Assembly (NCBI GenBank): GCA_944989445.1 | Contig: CALYLW010000059.1 | Coordinates: 930,001-994,000 of the forward strand | DNA: 64,000 bases | Source of the DNA: Ampullaceana balthica | Taxonomy: Eukaryota > Mollusca > Gastropoda > Lymnaeidae | Reading direction: 5' to 3' | Translations under genes and position numbers: made by a program | Notes under the pieces: generated by a model | What the model saw: the letters and a program-made list of their open reading frames with translations, nothing else | The model's database searches: none | Told to the model about the DNA's origin: nothing | In this document: in pieces, positions 46,898 to 58,700 of the stretch | Layout of the letters: every line of letters begins with the position of its first letter | Position numbering within the stretch: position 1 is the first letter of the stretch

Positions 46898-49800
46898 ATG
46901 AGTTCTTTAAAGAATTTAAGACAACGTTTCAATAAAGATAAAGATGAACATCGCAAAGATCAAAAAGAACCAGGCAGAATTGGACAAGGCCAGGCAGCTG
47001 GAGAAGAAGTATGATATTTTATTTTAAATTGATGTTTATTATTTATAACATACTGATCATACTGCATCATTTTATTTATTTTAATGGGTAAAAATCTATT
47101 TTACATTACTGTAGGCCCATTTATTTATTACATTATATCCAGGAGATTTTTGAGCTTATTGAGTCATCAGAGGATTTAAGACAAGGAGCAACAATGGAAA
47201 GGTTGAAGAATCCTGCTGAAGATACTCAAAGCTGTGGATCTTTTCCCAGTGAAGAGCTAATGTCAACTATCACATGGAACACTCCAGAGGAGCGTAAAAT
47301 ATTTGAAGATCAGTTGAACCAGCTCCAGGAACAATTAATGATGGTTATGATTGAAAACCAAACATTAAGTAAGAATATCTTTATATTCTTTATTGAGGCA
47401 AAATTAAATCAACATTAACATTAGTAATCATAAAAATTGACTATAAATTTTCATTAAAAGATTGCACTAAAAATAATAATCAACATTAAAAACATTTTTT
47501 AAAAAACTAGTCTTATATTAAAAATGCACTAATTTTCTACTTTTCAGTCTACGCATTTTACATTAAGTGCAAAGCCAGCATACCTTTTGACTAAATATCC
47601 CTTATATATGAGACATAACTAAAAGTAGTGATTATGTTTAAACGTGACATTTACAGACTGAAACATAATTATGTCCCCTGGTTTTAAAACTGGGCGCAGG
47701 GACGGTTGGGGGTGTGAACAGTGACGGTCGGCGTCAACGCGTGAACTGGGCACGTGAAAAAAATATAAACAAATAGTGGGACGGTTCGGATTAAACTTAC
47801 AAAGCAAGTTAATATAAGACTAGTAAAAAAGGTTAAATCATTCAGAAGAATAAAAACATAATTATTGTCCTCTCCTAATAGATTTTATCCATATCCACTC
47901 AATATGCATATTTGTTAGATATTAACAGTAGCATAGATTCACTAGTAAAATTTGTGTTTTTCTAACAAATGAGTGCAGAATTTTAAAAAAGTGTTGCTTT
48001 TTTTCTTTTCAGCTTACCTGTGATTTTGATAAACTTTGCTTTTGCAATTTAAAAAAAAATCACATATGTTATGATGAATGGAAGTTGAAGAATTATTTAT
48101 AATTTATAGTCTTTAACATGAAATTATTTGTTTAGAATTATGATTATTTGACTGCATTTTTTTTTAATGATGGCGGATTTAATTATAAATATGAATTCAT
48201 GCATTTATTTTCTGCCATTTTTATTTTATGGGAGTAATTATGATTGATTTCAGTTTAAATGTTTTAGAAAAATGATTGCTATTATGTTATTAGGATATTA
48301 TTTACATATATCCAAATATTGTTTATCTCATTAAGATGAAATAATATTTTTTTTTGTTGGTATCATTAAGAGAGTGAGCTTCATTCATTAAAGAATCAAA
48401 ATGAGCTTGAAAGAATAAAATGTGAATTAGCATATGAGCAGCGACGGTGCGAGGTTCTTGAGAAGAAGCTTGAACAAGCCAACAAAAAAAAGTAAATGCA
48501 TTTTTTGTTGTTGCACAAAATAAAATAGTTTTATTGTGTTTTAGGCTTGCTTTCCTAAAGCAAGTTTAAGGTTAGTTAAAATAAAATTTACCATTATTAA
48601 TACATTTTAGTGCAGTTTGGCACAATGCATAAATTGAATATTTGCATTTTAAAAATAAGTCTGAGATACATGTGTTTAAATGCTAGACAATTCTTTTAAA
48701 AAATAAAAATTATTTTTTTTGTAGTAAAATAACTTTCTAATCTCATACAAATTATTATTGAAATTTCAGCCAGAATATTACAATGACGTACATTATTGTA
48801 TGCAAGATGAATATTCAAACTTCATCTATTTTAGTTCTCAATCATAATGTGTCTGACCTAAAAAATTTTATTCACAGGATACTAAAATAAATTCATTTAT
48901 CTTTAAAATGAAATAGAGTTAAAATAATTCAATCAAAACATGCTAATAAAATTAATTTACATGTTTAACCCACCTCAGAGGCGTGGCTTGGATAAATTGT
49001 ACCCAGTGACAAACTGTAAAATTGTCACCCCCTCCTGTTTAATCACATTCTTCTATTGCATTAAAAAGTAAATCAATTCAAATTATAATTGGAAATTGTA
49101 TTTTAAGCGGCGAAAGTTTTAGAAATTATCCCACATGATTCATTTATTCACTGCCGTAGGTTTGCCTAGATAACTTACAAAAGATTTAGTTTTATCATTT
49201 CGCTGTCACAACTATCCAATGACAGTTCTCTTTCAATACTATCAAGTGCAAGATAGCTGAGACGATCCTTTGCCATTGAAGCATGGGAAATACGACAAAA
49301 TAAGTTTCAGTTTGCTGAATGATTGCTCACAGGTTGCAGTTGAAACTATCGTCAATAACATTTGGAACTATCGTCAATAACATTTGGAACTATCGTCAAT
49401 AACATTTGGAACTATCGTCAATAACATTTGGAACTATCGTCAATAACATTTGGAACTATCGTCAATAACATTTGAAACTATCGTCAATAACATTTGGAAC
49501 TATCGTCAATAACATTTGGAACTATCGTCAATAACATTTGGAACTATCGTCAATAACATTTGGAACTATCGTCAATAACATTTGGAACTATCGTCAATAA
49601 CATTTGAAACTATCGTCAATAACATTTGGAACTATCGTCAATAACATTTGGAACTATCGTCAATAACATTTGGAACTATCGTCAATAACATTTGGAACTA
49701 TCGTCAATAACATTTGGAACTATCGTCAATAACATTTGGAACTATCGTCAATAACATTTGGAACTATCGTCAATAACATTTGGAACTATCGTCAATAACA

Positions 49801-52800
49801 TTTGGAACTATCGTCAATAACATTTGGAACTATCGTCAATAACATTTGGAACTATCGTCAATAACATTTGGAACTATCGTCAATAACATTTGGAACTATC
49901 GTCAATAACATTTGGAACTATCGTCAATAACATTTGAAACTATCGTCAATAACATTTGGAACTATCGTCAATAACATTTGGAACTATCGTCAATAACATT
50001 TGGAACTATCGTCAATAACATTTGGAACTATCGTCAATAACATTTGGAACTATCGTCAATAACATTTGGAACTATCGTCAATAACATTTGGAACTATCGT
50101 CAATAACATTTGGAACTATCGTCAATAACATTTGGAACTATCGTCAATAACATTTGGAGTGAAATGTGCACATTCTTAAGCATGTTGTCTCCATTATCCT
50201 ATATAATAAAAGGCTAAGTTCTGTCCCGTCATCTGTAGCGATTGGGATCTCAAACACACATGACTCCTACAGCCAATCATATCAAGTTTACGCCGCGGAC
50301 GTTCAAAACGAGTTATTTTTGGTGCGGTATTTCTTCCAAGACTTTATTTTGAGTTATGCGCGTTGGGATTTATAGTCAAAAGCTCTGTTGTTACGAGTTA
50401 TTTATTTTAGCTATAATGAATAGTATTTTTGACATGATGCACATGTATGCATGTCGAGACGGCTGTTGAAGGGGATTTACAACATGCCACCGAACGGTGG
50501 CGGAACGTCCTTGGACGGGCTTGGTTGCTCGTACAGAATAAAACCAAGAAGATCCAATGGAGTTTTCAATAGAAATTCTGTCTGTTTATTGGGTAGCACT
50601 TTGCTATCTGCAGTTTTCTTGAAAAGTTCATGGTCATTGATGTCAGTGTTGTAGAAATCAATTAAAAAAATTGCAATTTTGATGAATTGCATTAACACCT
50701 GTGTCGAGTAGAAGAGTTTTAATGCCCAGCACAAAGGCAAAGTCTGTTTTCAGGTCTTTTATTTGTAATAAAGATGTATTGATACTGTTGAAGTCAATCA
50801 AATACGCTCTTCATTACTCAAACAATTTCTTCTGCAGTAAGTCCTGTATCTCTTGCAAGTTTCCAAGGCATCTTCTGATGTTGCTTAATTTTTCTGTTCA
50901 CCTTAATTCCCCTGTCTGTGCGTTTTTTTCGGTTGCGTCTTCTACAGCATCTTTGCTGAAATCAACATGAAGCTTGAAAATTCTTGCTCCAAACATTCAT
51001 TAGTAGGATCTTGTAAGCACTTCTGTACATAATAAATTTTTTCAAGAATGACATTCCTAAAATGTAATAAAACAATGGAATGAATTTTATACACATGCCG
51101 GTACTGGTCCTCACCACTTCTGGTTTCAGGCATCATAGTTGAATCTTATGATAATTTTTCTAGAAACCCTATGAGTTAATCTAGTCCTTAATGGATTGTT
51201 TTAACTGCCTCTGATCATGCAATTCAGTGTTTTTCATACTCCTGCCTTACTGTGATGGGCACTAAATATTTTTCATGCTATTCCAACAAATTCTAAAATG
51301 AGAGTAAACAAATACATGCACATGCTTACAAGTTACAAGGGTTCCAAAAAATGTTGGAACAGGTGGATCCTTCTTAGCTCATTGTACTTCTGCTAGGTTT
51401 AAGCTGTGGTTGTCAAAGGTGACAAATAGCTTTACGTAAATTCTGTCGCTTATTCGTTGCTTTACTCCCAGTTATCACAGCAACATTGTCATTACACTGT
51501 GACAGACAGTGGTTTAGAGGTATGTTGCCGAATTACAGTATCTTGACAAATATTCCTTCTAGGCTTGCTGTGGATGGCAGATGTATCAGTGACACGTCTG
51601 CTGCAGAGATTTTGTGACAAATTTATTGACTTTGTCAACTCACTATTCTGCAGCGCTGCAAGCCTGATTTTGTCCCCCCCCCCACCTTGCCACCTTGGGA
51701 CATATGTACCCCACACCCCTCTCCTAGCTAACCTCTTACCCACGTCCACAAATAATATGTAGAATACTTATTTTATGCTTAATGAATTTAGTTAATTTTT
51801 AAAGCTCTTTGGCTCTATAACATACATTTTGGAAATCAAAACATCAATAGTTTAAATTAAAAATTTTTTATAACAGGACTCAGAAAGTTCAAAGAACTCA
51901 GTCAGATATGTCAGCTAAAAATAAACTTTTGGTACCCGAGAGTGGGGTGAGTGGTGGTGCTGGTAATGGAAGTGGTAGTCGCAGCAGCAGCACTAGATCT
52001 TTGAGTGAAGGAGATGATTTAGGAGGTATTCATATTATCTTAATTTTTTTTTAATCAGCCTAATTAGTTACAGATTTGGTTGAATCTGAGTGAAAGTGAT
52101 TTAACTGACTGGTTTATTAACTTTGAATTAACTGAAACCTATTTGAATTTTACTAATTGAATTACGTTTTAAATAAAAAATATTGATTTTATAAACTTTT
52201 ATTTAGACTATTTTCATACAGGTCAAATCCTAATGGAAATATTCCTAATGTTTGTTATGTTACATATTTGAAGACGGCATTGCCCTGGAAGTCCAGATAC
52301 CAAAACGGAAGAAGAGATTCTATGAAGCAGCCTTTGAGTATTTAATCAGTTCCTTCTATAATTTTCTTGATGACTTTACCGAAGAGCCTCCAGATAATAA
52401 TATTGGAGATCCAGAAGGAGATCCTTTGACAGTCAAAACGTAAGCCTCTTTTTTTTTCTTATAGTGAAATAGCTAAATAAAATTAGATTTTTCATATCCA
52501 CTTTTAAAATCAACTTACATTTAAAGATAGAAATATTTGTATTATTTAATAAAGCTAAGTAATAAAAATTGAAAAAACGAAATTTAACAGACACCATAAA
52601 GATGTAATTTTACAAGTTTAGATTTTGTTGTTGTTTTTGCTAATTTGTTTCATGTCTTTTTACTTTTTTACTTTTGTCCAGATTAAAAGAAAACATTAAA
52701 AGATTTGGTATGTTTATTTTAATAGTTTTCATAGCAACACTATTTTTTTGACATTATTAATTTACTATAATTTCATTTACAACAAATAACACTTAAAATG

Positions 52801-55749
52801 GCTCAGAAAGCTTAAGAAGATGATAGCTTCATGAGATCTAACTGTGAGCTTCAAATTAAATGAAACAATATTTGACCCTGTTTCAAGTCAATCTAAATAA
52901 GAATAATCATTATTATGATTATTAGTTTTTTCCATTTTAAAATTTTTTTGAGTAAGAAAACCATGGACACATGAGCTGCACACAAAAAATTCATCATTGT
53001 CATCAAAAAATTGTTCAAACTGTCATTAAATTTTGACATAATTTTTCTAATTTATTTATATTTAAACTTTATTTTGAAAGTTTTCAATTTGTTGTTTTGA
53101 TCTATTTTTGGTTGAGACAAAATTGGAAGTATAAAGTTGTTTGTTCTGACACTGATGAATTCATTTTACTGGACATTGTTTATTCATTTTTTTAAAATCG
53201 TAGGCGTAAAGACAGCATGTTAAATATGAAACTTAAAATATTATACTTGAAGAAGCTGACATAGTTATAGAAAATATGTTAAGAGAATCGTGAATATGTA
53301 ACTTGATTCTCTCATAATACATTTTTCTTCCACCAGGAACAGAGGCAAAGCCATATGTTAACACGGTGAGAGGGATATATGACCTCCTTGCTTGGAAGTC
53401 TCCGCCTTATACGCTTATTGCTTTTGTTGTAAGTTTTAATGAAAATATATGTAAAGGAAAATTTAAAAATAATAAACTAAAAAATATGTTGAATTACTAA
53501 TTAAAAAAAACCCAACACTAATTGAATTTTAAATTTATTTAAATAAGAAAAAAAATTGTTAAGTTTCATTTGATTTTAAAATTAAAAAAAATAAAAAATT
53601 ATGTTTAATTAAATCTATGTTTAGTAATAATGAAATATAATTGGACTCAAGAACAACCATGTATGTAATCACTTCAAACTTAGTTGGATATGTTGTACCC
53701 TCTTACCACTTTATGTTCATTTTTGTTCAGGTTATCTTTATTTTTCATGTCATCTCCAGGTTTACATGTACTCTGTATGGCAAGGTTGGTTTTTTCCTGT
53801 TCTGCTATTCTGCCTAACATTTAGGCTTGTCATCAACTTTCTCAGATACAGGTAAACATTTCATGGATTTAAATATATACAGCATTCATATGTATTTATT
53901 TATAAGGATACTGCAACTCCAAATTGAGTGAGTCTGATTTTTTAAAATTGTATTCTTTCACATTAGTTATGATCTTGGGCTTCCCCTGTTCCATGAAAAA
54001 TGTTTATAAAATAGTTTGTCTAAAGCACATTTTAAGTCACAAGATCAAACTATATTTGAGAAATCCGGACTTAAGTAATTTAGAGATACTGGGATAATAT
54101 ACATACTAATAATACCTTTTGCTGGCTGATCCCCTCTTATTTTATTTTGAGAATTCTTGTTTATACACATAAAGATTCTTGTGTCTTGTAAGATTCTTTT
54201 CTTCAGCTTGACTTTATGAGCATCTCCTCTGTAAACACTTTTATTTCTCAAAAGTTCTGACTTAGCTCCCTTTATTTACAGGGGATGGAACATCAGCTTT
54301 AATTTCTTTGAAACTGTTGAAGAGACCAAGGTCAGTGCTTTAATGAGTAAAGATATTGTTTCTGGACTGATAACTGATAAATTTTTTTACTGCTAATTAA
54401 ATGTAGTAAAAGCTCGTCATTCGTCTTTAGCTAAAAATTGAACAACATTTATTTATTTATTTAAGTAAAAAAAATTATGTATTTTATAATGAGGTATGGT
54501 TCATGATATTCTCTATTAGAGGTCCTGCTTTTTAAAAGTGGTTGAAGATATCGTGCATGTTTAAACATTTTACTATCAAATTGCACATTGTTCTTTTCTA
54601 TTTTTAAATAAGGACATTGAAGAAAAAGATTTGGGTGTCTCAGACAAATTTAATTTGGTCATGCAAGTTGCCAGAAAGGTGCAAAATGTTCTAGGAGAAG
54701 TTGCAGACGGCCTTGAGAAAATTAAAAGGTTTAAAAAATATATATTCAGTACAATATTAGCATCAAATTATCACAGTTTAGGAATTTTATTTAAATATAG
54801 AATGTTTAACTTAGTGAAACTGTTTTAAATAACTAGAATCTAGTTAACTGAGTTATTTGTTTGTTGTAAGTTAATTGACCATCAACAGTAGACCATAATA
54901 AAAGTATATATTTTGAAGACAAACCTTCTTGGCATGTATAATTCCAGCCTACTTACCTGGCGACACCCTGAAGCCAGCAGGCAGCTATTGTTTGCCTCCA
55001 CTGCTGCATTGATTACATCCTGTATACTGCCAACAAATTACTTTTTCTTCTACGCTGGTAAGAGTAAAAATAAATTCTTATCATTGAAGTATGGAGCAAT
55101 AAAATTAGTAGTAAACTGTATAACTAAAGATTGAAAACTTTGTAATTTGAAGCAACCAACTACATTATAAGATTTCATCAACCAAACTAACACTCAAGAA
55201 ACAATGAATAATAAAACACTAGCTTCAGTGGGCAACAGTTGGAGGTTAACATGAAGATTCATCACATATCTGGCATTACACAAATATGTAGGAAGCTCGT
55301 TATTCAGTCCATCATCTCACACTAATTTTGTTCATGTCAGTGGTTTAATTAATTTCCAATTATTAACAAGGAATTAAAAAGTAAAATTTCTTCAACTCAT
55401 TCGGAGATACAAACTGCTTGGAGTGCAGGAAAATTTCAACGTTCTATTTCACAAATCCATTTCTATTATTTTGTGCCAGGTGGCTTTGTATCTTTTGCAT
55501 TTTCATGGACCCTAAAATATGCTCTTAGTGCTGACTTAGGTTGTGATCTTGATGAAATTCTTTAAACATGACTAACACATCTGCTATAACATTTTTTTAT
55601 GGTTTCTATTATGGTTGTCACCTCTTATTAGCAGGGCCAGTCTAATCTTATCTTATCTTATCTAATCTTATCTAATCTTATCTAATCTTATCTTATCTAA
55701 TCTTATCTTATCTAATCTTATCTTATCTAATCTTATCTAATCTTATCTA

Positions 55750-55782
<33 letters not shown>

Positions 55783-58700
55783 TTATCTGTTACAGACGCT
55801 CGTTCTATACAGAAGATTATTGCGTCCTACGATTATCTATGGTTTGTGTCTAGTCCTGCATTCTTATTAGAGTTTTAAATGTTGATAAAGTGTTGGTTTT
55901 CCTGGTTTCTTCAGGCAACCCATACCACGCCCAAATTCCGGACGGGAAAAACGAGGATTTGTATTTTTTTTGTTCTTGTATATGGAATAAGGAAGGTGTT
56001 TTTATTCTTATGTGTATCTGAGGGTTGTATTAAGTTATCGTTGTGTTGCATTTCTAAATTAGAATTAATTGCGTTATGTATTATTACTACTTTACTCTTG
56101 GTTCTTCTATCCTCTAGTGTTTCAAGGTTTAATGATGTAACTAATGGTGTTACTCTTGTCAGTTTTGAATATTCTCCAGTAATGCAGAGGATGCATATTC
56201 TAGAACAGGTCTCACCATAGTGAGGTAGCATTTTAATTTCATATTCTTATTACATCTGTAAATCAGGGCCCTATGTGGCTTACTATGCAAAACGGATTGC
56301 GTGGAGCCCAGTTTAGATAGGGATAAGGAACTAATAAGGATAATAAGTGAAAATTAAGATAGGCGGGCCTTTGAAAGCGCGGGGCCCACGGCGGCCGCAT
56401 ATGTTGCAGTGGCCTAAGACCGGCCCTGCTTATTAGTGACTGATCTTGAGCTTTATTATGAGTTCCTCGTGTCAGAATATGTGGGATCAGAAACTTTGTT
56501 TCCCCATTGTATTGTTTTGGTCTGAAAAACTTCCAGCTTCTTTTCTGATGAGCATTCTGTCAGCACTGTGATTGAAAACAGAAACATTGTGATCATTGTG
56601 TGGATGGTAACAGAAACATTGTGATCATTGTGTGGATGGTAACAGAAACATTGTGATCATTGTGTGGATGGTAACAGAAACATTGTGATCATTGTGTGGA
56701 TGGTAACAGAAACATTGTGATCATTGTGTGGATGGTAACAGAAACATCGTGATCATTGTGTGGATGGTAACAGAAACATTGTGATCATTGTGTGGATGGT
56801 AACAGAAACATTGTGATCATTGTGTGGATGGTAACAGAAACATCGTGATCATTGTGTGGATGGTAACAGAAACATTGTGATCATTGTGTGGATGGTAACA
56901 GAAACATTGTGATCATTGTGTGGATGGTAACAGAAACATCGTGATCATTGTGTGGATGGTAACAGAAACATTGTGATCATTGTGTGGATGGTAACAGAAA
57001 CATTGTGATCATTGTGTGGATGGTAACAGAAACATCGTGATCATTGTGTGGATGGTAACAGAAACATTGTGATCATTGTGTGGATGTTCAGGTTTCTTCA
57101 TCTCCATATGAATATGACATTCCTGTCGTTATTTGAATTGCTGATTATTGCATTGATTTTCTTGTGGGTACCACCACCTGTTGGATATTCCTACTGTTAA
57201 TTCAGGACAGTAACAGTATACTAATGTGTACATCATTTCCTACTGTTAATTCAGGACAGTAACAGTATACTAATGTGTACATCATTTCCTACTGTTAATT
57301 CAGGACAGTAACAGTATACTAATGTGTACATCATTTCCTACTGTTAATTCAGGACAGTAACAGTATACTAATGTGTACATCATTTCCTACTGTTAATTCA
57401 GGACAGTAACAGTATACTAATGTGTACATCATTTCCTACTGTTAATTCAGGACAGTAACGGTGTACTAATGTGTACATCATTTCCTACTGTTAATTCAGG
57501 ACAGTAACGGTATACTAATGTGTACATCATTTCCTACTGTTAATTCAGGACAGTAACGGTGTACTAATGTGTACATCATTTCCTACTGTTAATTCAGGAC
57601 AGTAACGGTATACTAATGTGTACATAATTTCCTACTGTTAATTCAGGACAGTAACGGTATACTAATGTGTACATCATTTCCTACTGTTAATTCAGGACAG
57701 TAACGGTATACTAATGTGTACATCATTTCCTACTGTTAATTCAGGACAGTAACGGTATACTAATGTGTACATCATTTCCTACTGTTAATTCAGGACAGTA
57801 ACGGTGTACTAATGTGTACATCATTTCCTACTGTTAATTCAGGACAGTAACGGTGTACTAATGTGTACATCATTTCCTACTGTTAATTCAGGACAGTAAC
57901 GGTATACTAATGTGTACATCATTTCCTACTGTTAATTCAGGACAGTAACGGTATACTAATGTGTACATCATTTCCTACTGTTAATTCAGGACAGTAACGG
58001 TATACTAATGTGTACATCATTTCCTACTGTTAATTCAGGACAGTAACGGTATACTAATGTGTACATCATTTCCTACTGTTAATTCAGGACAGTAACGGTA
58101 TACTAATGTGTACATCATTTCCTGCTTTCATTTCAGGACAGTAACGGTGTACTAATGTGTACATCATTTCCTACTGTTAATTCAGGACAGTAACGGTATA
58201 CTAATGTGTACATCATTTCCTACTGTTAATTCAGGACAGTAACGGTATACTAATGTGTACATCATTTCCTGCTTTCAATTCTGATCAATGGTTTTGATGG
58301 TCATGCAGATCCATTCTGGGGTGGCCATCTTGCTGGTGCATGGTCTCTATTGTTTAAAGTGTAGAAACCTGGCCTATTCTTTTTTGCTGGAGTGGAGATA
58401 CAAATTTTAATTTGATTCAGTTTACATTTCTTATGAAATATTTATAAAAGTTAATTTTATTTTTTTGAAATTTTAGGTCTTGGCCTAGGTATAAAGCTTT
58501 TCATCATAGACTACATATACAATCGATTCCCACGTGTTAGAAGGAAATACGATTCAAGCTCTCGTTTGTGGGAAGAGTTGCCGACAGACCTTGAGTATGA
58601 GAAGAAATACGCCAAATCAGAGATAGACAAGGTGTTCTTTTACAGATCAATGATTTTTTAAAATTACCAATTTCAATGGACACACTAGCATTTACTCTAT

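Larger units (their letters stand above)
55632..56428. mobile_element. Non-autonomous hAT element with perfect duplication CTTATTAG, carrying a nested LINE
   Basis: Termini CAGGGCCAGTCT and AAGACCGGCCCTG are inverted, with CTTATTAG flanking both (55624-55631 and 56429-56436). The right subterminal region is GC-rich (gcgcggggcccacggcggccgc). Most of the inside is a LINE 3' part (55647-56235) that inserted close to the left end. Confidence 0.85.

Noticed and set aside
49342..50158. CRISPR-like regularly spaced repeats
   Set aside because: Units are contiguous with no unique spacers, and the DNA is eukaryotic; these are minisatellites. The same holds for the arrays at 6373, 56573 and 57191.
50190..50420. 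Firm assignment of this patch to the R500 family
   Set aside because: It shares GGGATTTATAGTCAAAA and a few words in minus orientation, but most of the unit is not recognisable; left as a possibility in the hAT entry.
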